Shown: positions 35,249 through 46,237 of the stretch, one piece after another
Numbering within the stretch: the first letter of the stretch is position 1
How the letters are laid out: every line of letters starts with the position of its first letter
Source: Daldinia sp. FL1419
Lineage: Eukaryota; Ascomycota; Sordariomycetes; Xylariales; Hypoxylaceae
Reading direction: 5' to 3'
Assembly (NCBI GenBank): GCA_025201765.1
Contig: MU623353.1
Location: forward strand, 371,661 to 435,660
Length of the DNA stretch: 64,000 nucleotides
Notes under the pieces: generated by a model
Told to the model about the DNA's origin: nothing
The model's input: only the letters and a program-made list of their open reading frames with translations
Databases searched by the model: none
Made by a program: the position numbers and the translations under genes

Positions 35249-38200
35249 GCTGGAGGCAAGATACTATTCGTCAACTTGTTCATCATGCACCCCATATTGG
35301 GACGTTGTCTCGACCGCTACGTGTGAATGTGCTCCGTAACGCGTGCCTGACTAGGTAGGCTTAGGTAGTCATCGTACGTAGAAGGCAATGGAAAACGGAG
35401 CGATTAAATGGAGCCCCCGGGGCGAGAACAGGAAGGAAACCCAAAAAGAACCCGAAATAACGCGCAAGGCAAATCGGAGCGACGTTTGCCGGTCTTTGAT
35501 CTCTACCCAGGTCGGCAGTCTCGCGGTTCGATGAAGGCATCGCCAACCCAAAAAGGTGGCTCGCAGCCTCCACACACCGCACAACCCAACCCGCTGTCGT
35601 CTCTCTGGGTATCTGTAGGCTTTAACCTAGCTGGCTCCGACCTTCTGACTACGAAAGGCTGGGGCGAGCAGCGAGAGAGTTCGCGCCCACATGTGTGGGG
35701 TGAGGAGGGACATGCGCACGTAGTGACGTGGTCCCGTTCGATAAAGGGGGAATATTCTACTTTTAACCCTTTTCACTCTTTTCCCTAGGGCTTTTTTATT
35801 TTATTTTATTTTATTTTTTATATTCTTTCTTTCTTCCTTCCCTAACCTGAAAGCATGAAATTGGGGCGGTGCGGTGCAAATCGCTCGATCTATGATCTCC
35901 CCGGCCTTGGTACCCATTGGAAACCCATTGGACTGGAGTTGTTCCCATCTCCACAAAGGAACGGTGGACTCGTTACAGCACAAAAAAAAAGAAAGAAAGA
36001 AAGAAGAAAATCCACAGAGTACATACGTAGTCGAGTCGTGGCACCTGATCCTCCTCAACTGCGTGTCATCTCGATGTCTCCCACGCCGCTAGGGAACTAC
36101 GGTACGCTAAAATAGGGATTGTTATTAGGGCTGTCCATGCGTTTTCCGGCCTCGTCTTTCCCAGGGAACCCAAGGGACGTCGAGCTAGGGACGTGCTAGG
36201 GAACCCGAATCCTTTGAAAAAAGCACGATTTGTCGGAATGGGGAATATCGTCCATATCGACCCTCGGCAGGTGCCTGAAATCTCTTGTTTGGTCTTGGGA
36301 GAGAACAATTCCACCTCCACACACGTCCCAAAGCAGCCCGTCGTTCCCCACCGACAACTCCTGATCGGGTCGAATATTCATGTACAATACGTAGACCAGG
36401 TAGTTAGGCGGCTCAGTCCATTACATTACAGTACATTACATTACGTTACAAGGGGGGCCTAATAATGATTGCGTGTCTCTTTACTAGGTACCCTAAGGTG
36501 CGGTGACTATTTACATGACACTTCAATAGATATTCCCAAAATGCTGTCCAAATCGTGCATGCGTCCCCTCTAAGCGAGATCACGAGAGGCAAACCCCCAT
36601 GGAGCCTTATTGGACTTCGGGTAGTTCCAGGCAGAGAGGGCTTGTAGTAAGCAGAAGCTGTAGAGAGTGTTCCACGGCATCCGCCTGTGGTTGTAATATT
36701 TGTCTCAGCATATTCATGCGTCTAGGCAGATGGCATGGCATGGCATGGCATCGTGCCCCCCCTACGTCCGGCAAGTGTATAAGCGAAACGACGCGGCGGG
36801 AAGAGAAAACAGCAAGAAAGAAAGGGCTGTCTTTCCCCCATCTTACAGCGCAGCGGACGCTAGGCTGGGATCCTGTTTTCCGCTCCCCATGCCGATGCGG
36901 AGGCGGTGGAGATGCGTAGCGGAGCCGGCGACACGGTCAGATCGTCGTGTCTCGATATTATTAGCGTGGCAACATATAGTACAAGTCTTATAACCAGGCC
37001 GGGGGAGCTCTCCACGCCAATGGCGGCTTTTGTTTTTTAGGGGGGGTGAGGGTGAGGGGGACACGAAGGCCATTGCGGCTCCGTGTGGGCTGGACGTGTT
37101 TCGGCACATTTTATCCAATCCGTATCTCATCTTACGAGCTGTTCAACACCACATGAGGCCTAGATCATCGCCATTCTTGTTTTCGTGGGCCAGGCAGTGC
37201 TATCCTTCGAGAACGAGTGCGTGTAGCAGTCACCCCCTGAAGGCCTTGGTCACGCGCCGGAGTGGAATTCTCGTGGGTGAGACCGAGGTGCACAATGGTG
37301 TGCCGGACCGAAAACTCTAGCCTACCTAGGCTTCTCCTCCTCTCCCAGCCATCCTTTTTAACTAAGGGAGCGTCGGGATGGGTGAGACAGGTTATGCCCG
37401 TTCATAACACTGGCATATATTGCCCATCTCAGCCTGGTGGTTACATACGCGTGTTTTTGGCTGGGGCTTCCCGAAACCTATCATGGAGTGTAGCACGCGC
37501 TGAGGCTGAGTGTCTTACAGTAGTCTATGCGGTAGGTTTTGCGTCTCGAAATCGATTGGTCCCAGCAGTCAATCGCCCGAGGCTGCTTGTAAAGCCACGT
37601 ATGTAGGTATGTATCATATCCAAGGTCCCTTAAGGGTCAGCAGTTGCCACCCGTCTAGCATCCGTCCCTATCGTCGTGACGTCCGGCATAGCCCTGCGTC
37701 TGTTCGCCGTTTTTAGTCATGTTCCCATACTACGCGGTAATCCCTCAATATTTGAGACCAATATTGGTCTTTGATGACGGGAGACGGGCGCAACAACGAC
37801 AACAACAACGACAACAACGTGACATGCCCATATTATTTGCTTAGTGCTATCTTTGCTTCTTCAACCTTTCGGCTGAGACCCCTACAACCAACGTGGCCCA
37901 CTCAGGGTTCATCCATGTCTGGAACCGGAATGATGAAGAACCCGGTATGACGAAGCAACCTTGGAAAAGAAGCTGTGAACCTTACATACATACTATGTAG
38001 AACTACGGCAGCAGTTTCGTCAGATGTCATTAAGCGCCAGTTATAGACTCTAGGCAGACTCCGGCAGTCTCGTTCATCACGTGAAGGACATGTGGACGAG
38101 TCGACGTTCTGTGCGGTGCGGTCTGTGGTCTGTGGTCTGTGTTCTATGATTCTCTGGATTTATTAGTCGTGGGTGCCTTACGCTATCAACGGTAGGATTG

Positions 38201-38365
38201 ACGATCGTGACAACAATATGGTTTAGGGGCCCATCTTTGCAGCATGCTCGATATCGATGTGCCGCTCCAGACAGCACAAATCGCGGAGTCTATTTTGGTT
38301 CCTGCGCGAACCGGTTCGCAAACAAGTCAGGCTCGGCTCCATAAGTCACTGGGTCCCTTCGAGGA

Positions 38366-38448
38366 GGGGGGGGGGGGGGGGGGGGGTCGGTATAGTAAAA
38401 TTTTTNNNNNNNNNNCGCCCCCCCCCCCCCCGCCGCCCCCCCCCCGCG

Positions 38449-38490
<42 letters not shown>
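38366..38490. other. Assembly gap flanked by poly-G and poly-C
   Basis: 21 G (38366-38386), then CGGTATAGTAAAATTTTT, 10 N (38406-38415), then about 75 bases of nearly pure C, then CGGTATAGTCACATTTTT. The same short flank on both sides of the gap suggests one locus assembled twice. Real length and base order are unknown. Confidence 0.85.
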
Positions 38491-38495
<5 letters not shown>

Positions 38496-40234
38496 AGTCA
38501 CATTTTTCGAATAACAGCTCACTTGGTATGTGGATTGGCTGGTTGGTAAAATAGTGTCTATTATCGGGCACTTTTTTCTTTTTTTTTTTCTCTAAATCGC
38601 ATCTAGATTCGGCCTAAAGCCAGACGCCCTAGCTTCTTCGCAAGCCTCGAGTGGAATTCTCGGCGACCGTCTTCATCTCGTCATTCTCACACATCATCTC
38701 TGCGGGACTTCGCCCTAGCTTACTAACTATTTACTCTCCGTCAAGCTGCCATGTGTACTAGCTCCAGCTATTCCCGTGTTCTGGTTGGTGATCCGCTGGA
38801 GAAAGGAGGCGCTGACACAAAGCGAGAGTTTCCAGTTAGAGTTATCAAGTGACAACTCAAAAGCCTTAAGGTTTCCCCCGTGGACCTTGCTTCTTAGTTG
38901 GCTTCGATAACCGTTCGTTGCTGCGAGCGGTGAGTTTCGTGTTCGGAACAGTCTCGGGTACTTGTGGATTCTGGGTGGTTTTGCGGTTGAGCTCACCGTA
39001 GCCATTACGCTATAGACGTAGTTAGCATCGTTCTAATAGTCACCAGCGAAGGGGGTGCAGCATAATATTGGTAAACCGAGGCAAGCTATCAGGCGTTAGG
39101 TTAACTTTGCTTGTGTTAGGCTCGAGTCCCAGGCGTGCTGTACGCGCTGTACGGCAGTTATCTTTTTGTTGTTAGTCCAATTCTAGTGCAGTACCTCGTA
39201 CGTGGATGTCTAATAGCCTCTTAATACATATTTACTGGGGACGTTGCTTGGTCATTTGCCAGAACCGTGATCCAACTGTTTCTGGCGCTTCCTCTCTGTA
39301 ACTAGCCCAGGGTTGGGCAGGGCGTCTAGAAGAAATCTAGCCAACGATGTATCAACCGTGGCCTCACTTTCCTACGCTATTCTCGTCCAGTGAGATTAAC
39401 TGACTCGCGCCGTCGTAAAAACGGCAGAAGTGCCGCCGTCTCCTTCATCCGAATTACGGATCGCCTGGTTCCCACTAACACGGTACCAGACCTGCCGATG
39501 CGCGGAATTATGCCTAGAGTTACGATTTGTGGCGGGCTCTAACTGGGCTAGTCTTAGGGGGATGAGCTAGTAGCGGAATACTGAGAGAGCGCCGGTAAGG
39601 GCGGGTATTATATTAGCTTTACTGGAAGCTGACCGAACCTCGACCGAAAGAGGGCCGGTGTAAGGTGTATGTTCCACATCGCATACACGAAGCTTTCGAC
39701 AGCCCTACGATCTTAGCGGTCGAGACCATGACTCAAGAGATACTTGTAAATGGGGCTACATCGAAGTGGGTTTCTTATAGAGTCCATCTTCAGCTACTGC
39801 TACGATACTAAGGATTGCTGCCGGCATTTCCCAACTAGCTTATTACGCAAGCATTCCGAAATTAGCAGTCACAAAGCGGTTCTAGGCCCAAGCACCAGCG
39901 AGAAGAACGAGTTAGGTAGGGGGGGTGTTGAAGCATCAATAGATCCTCAATAATAATAATAATAAAAAGTAAAATAAATAACTAAATAAAAACAAAACTA
40001 CTAAACTATTCGGTAACGATCTAAGTGGATCTTGTGGGCATCAGAAGGAAAATAGCAACCTGGATACCTTCGCCAAGCGCCCCTAGATCCCTTCGCTTGG
40101 TCTTTCTTTTTCGCGTTCGACGTTCTTTCGTACAAGGAAACTTCCTCCCTCCTCCACCAACACCGCCCCTATTTGGTCAAGCAAGGAATCCCCCACTCTC
40201 CGGCGTTGCTAGCGGCCGGCCGTGGTGCCTCTAT

Positions 40235-40855
40235 CTAGTTGCTGATCTCGATGGGGCCGCCCGGAGCCACGGGGTCGGGGGTGATCGGGCCACCGGGGAA
40301 GCCCGGGAGAGGGAATAGGGGGCCGCCAGGAACGTAGTCGTTGTCGACGACGCTTCGCTTGCCGGGCACGAACGTGGTGGTAGTTCCGTCGGGGGACTGG
40401 ATGATCTTGATGCCGTACTTGGTCAAGAGTTCGTCCTGGATAGCGGCGATGCGCTTGGCGATGGGCTTGGGCGGGTGTACACCGAAGTTGTGGATCAAGG
40501 CCTCGTACTCGAGCTCTAAAGCCTTGATGTGAGCCTTCTCGGGGTCGGCGCTGCCGTCACCAATTCCAATCGTGTCCTGTCGCTTCTTCTTATCGGAGGG
40601 GTCAAGACCACCGGTGATAGGCGGGAGGATCACGCCGGTGTCCTGGCGCTTCTTCTTGTCCGACGGCTCCAAGCCTCCGGTGATGGGAGGTAGGAGAGTG
40701 AAAGTCGGTGGCGGGGGGCTGCCCGCTCCAGGGAGCCAGGTGCTCGGGTCGGGGATGACGAAATCCCTTTGCTCCGTTGTCTTGGACGGCTCGGAGATGG
40801 GGGCCGCAGAAGCCAGAGCCGCGAGGGCTAGGGCGGTGATGCCAACTCGGTGCAT
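40235..40855 (-). CDS. Secreted Kex2-processed repeat protein (candidate peptide precursor)
   Basis: Single exon, 206 residues. The N-terminus MHRVGITALALAALASA is a clear signal peptide, with a likely cut near residue 17-18. Two near-identical units, LPPITGGLEPSDKKKRQDT (55-73) and LPPITGGLDPSDKKKRQDT (77-95), are 22 residues apart, and each contains a KKKR site. Further KR pairs lie at 134-135 and 166-167. The C-terminus is Gly/Pro-rich (FPLPGFPGGPITPDPVAPGG). Dibasic KR sites after a signal peptide are what the Golgi protease Kex2 cleaves, so one released 22-residue peptide and several larger fragments are expected. No Tyr-bearing core and no UstY-type modifier gene is nearby, so evidence for a RiPP pathway is lacking. 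Function unknown: pheromone-like, hydrophobin-like and wall roles are all possible. Confidence 0.75.
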   Translation of the reverse strand: MHRVGITALALAALASAAPISEPSKTTEQRDFVIPDPSTWLPGAGSPPPPTFTLLPPITGGLEPSDKKKRQDTGVILPPITGGLDPSDKKKRQDTIGIGDGSADPEKAHIKALELEYEALIHNFGVHPPKPIAKRIAAIQDELLTKYGIKIIQSPDGTTTTFVPGKRSVVDNDYVPGGPLFPLPGFPGGPITPDPVAPGGPIEISN

Positions 40856-43800
40856 GGCGAATTACTTAGCGAAGCTTGGAGTACTGATCCCAGCTGATAT
40901 GCTGCGATTTATTATCTATAATATTAAATGTTTGATATCGTTGCAATGGTGTTGTCGTCTGTTTGATTTTCTCAAAACATGCCCTGATCGTCGCCGTCGT
41001 CACCCACATTTATACAAATATCTCTCATAGCAATTCGTCATAATCCCCCTCCTCCGCGAAAGATAAGAAGAGCCTAGTCGTTCCCTGGAAACAGGGTTAA
41101 GTTCATTTATTGTTAATATCGATATATTGGAGCCACGGCGCGGCTGGGCCTTAGATGGCACAATATACCCGGGGTGAAAGGGATTTTAACCGGGTCGAGT
41201 CCTTCCACCTAACGAACCACCCACGAACCACGCATGGGAAGACATTTCCTTCGATGCTTTTCGTTCTGTTTTTGCCGGTCATCCGCTTATCTCACTGGAA
41301 GCTGTAAATCATGGAAAAGGGAACGAAATGTGGTCATATCCCTTTCGGCCTGTTTGCAGGCAAATGCCACCAGAAAGGAGCCATTATTGCGAAGCGCGCG
41401 CTAGATTTGGGTGTTCAATAAAAGCCCTCGACTTTTCAAATGAGCCGGGCCCAAAGACGATGACGCTCACCGACAGCTCGAGATTCTCTATTTTTGGAAT
41501 GCCAACTTCTAGAACTCGTCCTTGTTAAATATTTAGACTCTTTCGCTTATGTGAAGCTATCCATCAAACAATATAGTCGACGGCTCCGACCCAAGCTACT
41601 GCGCTATGCAGTAGTATAGCAGGTGGGTTCGAGATAGTAGTCACCATGTAGAGGAGCATCGTCGAAGTGTCACGATATGTTTAAGCTTCATGCAGGGGAT
41701 TGGCAACGATTTGACAGGACCGAGAATTTGGAAAAATCTGGACGAGTCTTTGGACCGGGGGTTGGGGGAAAACTGCACTGCTATCCGGAAGCAGAATCGG
41801 GAGACTGGCCGTTCGAGGCTGGCCTGATAGAGGATATTCTAGGATTACTTGGGTCCAATGGCCTCGGGTCACGCCATTAGATCAATGGCTGGTATAAAGC
41901 CTCGTCGCTGTATTGGGGTTGTGAGCTAGTAGCTCGTCCCGAGAATTCTGCTTCGGGGAAATACGATATACTAGAAATAGATCTAGCGTAACATCGTCTC
42001 TTTTCAGGGTCCAATCCTTTTTCCTTTTTTTTCTTTTTTTGGAGAACCGATATTTGAAGCTTTTCAGCAAAGCTTGTGAAAGGCCATTTCGCAATTTCAA
42101 ACGAAATAGCACTTGTCAAGTGACGCAACCCCTGTGATAGTATATTGCTGACATGCGGGGAGCCGCAATCCGCTTGCGAATGCACTACGACATGGTACGA
42201 CTGGGATCGCTGTATGATACCTTACGTACCCAAGATAGTACGGAGACGGCCAACGAGTAGACAGGCGGCCGCTCGTCGAACGATACAGATCAGATCTAGA
42301 GCGTCGGTACCCAATCGCTGTTTGGCTTCCCTCGTGGCTTTTGACAGTCTAGAGTGAAATAGCCGTAAGCTTGACACGAGGTTCGCCGACCCGGGTATGC
42401 CCATATGTCTCCCGATGTTGGAGTGAATGGCCGACTAATGATCTAGATCGCGTCGCATGCCACCCGGCTGGGGACGGAGCTTAGATACATTCCTCCTTTC
42501 GGAGCGTGTTAGGACTTATGTGGCATTAGATGGTTCCAGCTCACCACGGACGCCTGCTAGAGCACCCCAGCGAATGCTTACTTAGTAAAAACGCCGACTT
42601 GAGGCCTAGCGAGTAACACCGAGCACCGTAATAGGCTGCTTACACGTGCCTCGACCTCCTTCCAGGCTTTAGGCCATCACGTCACTGGTACCAAACCAGA
42701 CCTCGCGGGTTAGTAATGGATTCATCCGTTATTCTACCTTGGCTTTGGTCACCAGTACCATGGCAAACTATGCGGGTTTGGTTTAAACTATTTTGACTCC
42801 CCCCACGACCGCGGGAGAGGGGATATGAAATGGAGCTAGAAGGGTTAGACGTGTTCTAAATATGGAGGACGAGAATCTATGTTGCCGTGCGGTTTATCAA
42901 ATGTCCCCCTTTTCGAGTTGGCCTGGAACTAGATCTAAGAATTTTGCTGCAGGTTGGCCCGTGAAGAATATAGTAGATGATTCAACCACAAGTGTTACGC
43001 GTATTACTCCTAAACCAGGTAGTTAGCATCACCTCTTTATAGCTATAATAAGTCTTATGCATACCTAATATCAAGCCTTACTATCCCTAACCAATATAAA
43101 TTTCCCTAGTAGCTGAAAATAGAGTATTCTGGAGGCGGAATAGCATAGCATTCCTAGCCGACTTTCCTGTATCTAGGACATTTTATAGCAACCCTATTCA
43201 TTACAGCTCTCGTGGTGTCTTTTATTGTTATATCTTCCATTCTTGTTTCTTTTGAGAGAGAAACTCAAATTGTCTTGTAGTTGAGATTTTTGGGGTTGAA
43301 TATCGAGATATCTGGAGATTGAGTATATTGCTATGGATGAAGTTTATTATCGATGTCCCTAGAGAAATTTACCTGGGCTGCCTGTATACTTTACGTTCGA
43401 ATGTAGCCCGTACTCGTTCTTTGGATTCCCCCTTAATTATAGCTGCCTCGTTACCTAAAATGAGTATCCTCTTAACTACCTTAGTCGACCTAGCAAGGAA
43501 TGGTTCTGTTCGGGTAAAGGGGCATATCGTGCTGGCGTGCGTAGACCGTAGATTAGCAATAGGACCTCTCAATGGGACATACATCTGCCGATTCACTATT
43601 ACTACTGCAACAGCTACGATGATAAGCAAGCTGTGGCGATTATTTATTGTGACCTTGGCAGTCACACCGAGGAAAGGGCCATAGTGAACCCTTCTCTAGG
43701 AGTGTGGGATAGGTTCAGGTCCGGCAGTAGGGGGGTAATATCCGGTGCCTATCCCGTATGAAAACCCAACAGAGCCCGCTTGTTGGGAACCCCAAGAAGA

Positions 43801-45182
43801 CCACCTAAGACTCCCCAGTCTTTATCTCAGTTCATTGGGATACTGGTGTAGGACCTCGGGCTATGTAGAGATATGGCTATGTTTCCCCGGGAGAAGATCT
43901 TCGTAGGAGTTCTTGATGATCATGTCCCAGTAAAAGGGTACTGGGGTAGGAAGGTTTAGTTCCCAATAGTCCACCGTAGACAACTTTCTTGGGACAGGTG
44001 TTTAAAAAGGCTGGCTCCGCAAGACTTTCATAGTTACCTCGCCGCCGCTTTGATTGGATTTCCCAGTAAATCAATCATGTGCTAAGTTAATCTTGCTCAA
44101 ACGCGTCGAGTTTCCTAAACGTTCTTCCATCTGTATCCTAGTATATCGTAGCCCGTGGATAAAGGGGCTCGAGTAGTCCCACGTCTCGAACCCAACTCGT
44201 CACGGGCAACTAAGCGCTGACGAGTATATAAGCTATCTACAAGCGGGGATATATCACCGGCACCGGTAGATGCTAGCCCTAGCTCCATTGATAAGAGCGT
44301 GCCATTGCCTTGCTTCGATCAAATGTTGGACTTGGAAATGGCATTTTAAATGAAGACATTCTGACGTATTCTCTCGAGCAAGAGAGAACCTACCAAGGGC
44401 ATTTTCAAGAGATTTCCTGCCGTTAGTCCGAATATAGGCGGAAGTGGCGCGTTTATTTCCAGGTATCTTCACTCTGGTTTCGGAATAGTGCCTGGCTCTA
44501 TATATCGCGGGCCTCCGCTGAAACGGTAGCCGGCCAAACCCGCGCCATTGAGAAGGAAATATTGCGCTTAAAGTCGAGGAGTGACGTCTTGCCTACTGAT
44601 CATCCAATTTACGTCAAGTATTGTGAAGTATTCCTAGAGCATGGGAATTCCTGATCGCATTGTATCCCCCCGGAGTGCTTCCAATAGTCTGAGCGGGGCG
44701 CTTGATGTCGTCCACGATGAAGTTGATGGCACGGAAAAGAAAGATGACAGCAAAGATTATGCCAATCTCTATTGAACGCTCGGAGGCTTGCCAAGCTCGA
44801 AGAGGTTATGTCGAAGGTATCTACCTAGACATGTGAGATTCAAGCTTGACTATATAACATGAGCTTTTCGACGTGAAATGAATACAAGTTGTTGTTGTTT
44901 TCTTTATATTTATAGTTGCTCCTCTAGGTTAGTCGCTTTCCGAGACTTGAGTGATAGAAGACAGACGTAGGCAGCTGCGTAGGGTACCCCTATTAGCAGG
45001 ACCGTGCACTAGCAGTTGACTAGGTACTGCGCCAGATCTCCCTGCAATAAACACCTTAGTTAGATAAGATAAGGTAAAAATTTGCAATAGTACTGCAAAT
45101 TAAGGCAATGACGTCGCAATCAACTACCATTTCAGTTTCTACTTCTTAGGTGGTTCGAACCGAATTTCCAAATCCGTGCACC
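40856..45182. other. Gene-poor region, 4.3 kb
   Basis: No supported gene. A small perfect hairpin lies at 41596-41614 (CTACTGC, 5-base loop, GCAGTAG). The ORF 43319-43684 (+, 121 codons) and its antisense partner 43369-43665 have no domain I know. At 44624-44799 (minus) one frame without a start codon encodes a 60-residue, membrane-helix-like segment (see findings). A lone CCAAT-like or TATA site could not be assigned. Confidence 0.5.
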
Positions 45183-46186
45183 ATGGCAAGTTCAGGAGCT
45201 TTCCTTCGCCGGGCTATGCTTTATGGTAAGAGTTATACCCATTTTCGATAACCGAGTTTTCTTCCGTTTCTAACCGATAATACCATGGCGCAGTCCCGGC
45301 GACGTCGTCGCGCATGTTGACCAAATCCCTCGGTCTCACCTGCGACAACATCACCTACGACCTTGAGGACTCAGTGACGCCTAGCTCAAAGGCCGATGCC
45401 CGTCAAGCCCTCCGGAAGCACCTAGTCGATATGAACGAGCGACCGCCCTCCGTCTCCGAGATTGCCGTTCGTATCAATTCCGTCCGCTCTAAATTCGTGG
45501 AGGCCGACCTTAAGCTTATTACCGAGCTCCCTATGGTCGATACTCTCGTGATACCCAAAGTCGAGACTAGGGGGGACTTGAGGGTTGTAACCAACGCGTT
45601 GAAGAGGCACCCGAGGCCGAAGCCCCTAAATTTGATAGCTTTAATCGAGTCCGCACGCGGCGTAATGAACATCCAATCAATCTGCGATGGCCCATCTTTG
45701 AAAGGACTAGTCTTTGCGGCCGAGGACTTCGCACTCGACTTGTCGCTCACACGGACGCCGGACTTGACCGAGTTTTTGTTCGCGCGGTCCACCATCGTGA
45801 CAGCCGCTCGCTTCGCCAAGATTCCTAGTGTAATAGATTTAGCATGCACGTCGTATAAGGGGAAGCAGGGACTAGCACAGCTAGAAAAGGAGTGTCGAGG
45901 TGGGAAGGCTTTGGGATTCAACGGGAAACAGTGCATCCACCCCTCACAAATTGAAACAGTACAGCGACTCTTCTCCCCTTCCAAAGAGGAGATCGAGTGG
46001 GCTGTTAGAGTTTCTATAGCGGACTCGAAAGCTGAAGCTTCAGGAAAGGGGGCATGGGCTCTAGACGGAAAGATGATCGACGCTCCAGTTGCTAAAAAAG
46101 CGAAGAGTTTGGTTGCAATGGCTGAAAGATGTGGTATGGACGTTGACGAATTAATGAAAAAATGGGAAGACCAAGAGCCTGAATAG
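45183..46186 (+). CDS. CitE/HpcH-HpaI family lyase (citramalyl-CoA/malyl-CoA lyase-like), two exons
   Basis: Exons 45183-45225 (43 nt) and 45294-46186 join across a 68-bp intron (GTAAGAG...CATGGCGCAG). The join gives FLRRAMLY-VPATSSRMLTKS, the conserved first beta strand of the family (LLYVPG.S..M). The product is 311 residues, matching bacterial CitE and human CLYBL. Visible markers: NITYDLEDSVTP, VRINSV.SKF with the substrate Arg, PKVE, LIALIESARGVMN (metal Glu) and FAAEDFALDLS (metal Asp), and GKQCIHPSQIE near the end. The expected reaction is Mg2+-dependent C-C cleavage of an acyl-CoA such as citramalyl-CoA. The start is Arg-poor and does not show a strong mitochondrial signal. It ends 51 bp from the convergent gene downstream. 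Confidence 0.93.
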
Positions 46187-46237
46187 TAAAAAGTACACAT
46201 TGTGATATGGTACTAATGTCTCGGTTTATAGTATATA

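Larger units (their letters stand above)
31568..40234. other. Gene-poor region, 8.7 kb, simple-repeat rich
   Basis: No supported coding gene. Contents: pyrimidine tract 33060-33230, ATT microsatellite near 33236-33272, purine tract 33485-33540, CT tract 33590-33640, T/C tract 34372-34420, ACAGGAAGAC minisatellite 35179-35248, ATTTT repeat near 35790-35815, TGGCA repeat 36727-36750, ACAAC/GAC repeats 37785-37818, and a 10-N assembly gap with homopolymer flanks (38366-38490). Many 60-120-codon ORFs result from biased composition, and those crossing the gap are artefacts. Confidence 0.5.

Noticed and set aside
38244..38571. Poly-Pro/poly-Gly ORFs spanning the assembly gap
   Set aside because: They are translations of homopolymer G/C runs and Ns, hence artefacts.
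40235..40855. Dikaritin-type RiPP cluster
   Set aside because: No UstYa/UstYb-like (DUF3328), tyrosinase or modifying enzyme gene was found within the window near the repeat protein, and the repeats lack a Tyr-containing core.
41575..41660. Possible tRNA around GGGTTCGAGA
   Set aside because: Only a small hairpin (41596-41614) and a B-box-like string are present; no cloverleaf.
43319..43684. 121-codon ORF and antisense 98-codon ORF, considered as a transposase remnant
   Set aside because: No DDE motif, terminal repeats or family resemblance could be seen.
45403..46200. 265-codon open frame antisense to the CitE-type gene
   Set aside because: It lies entirely opposite a well-supported conserved coding exon and has no domain; it is a codon-bias shadow.
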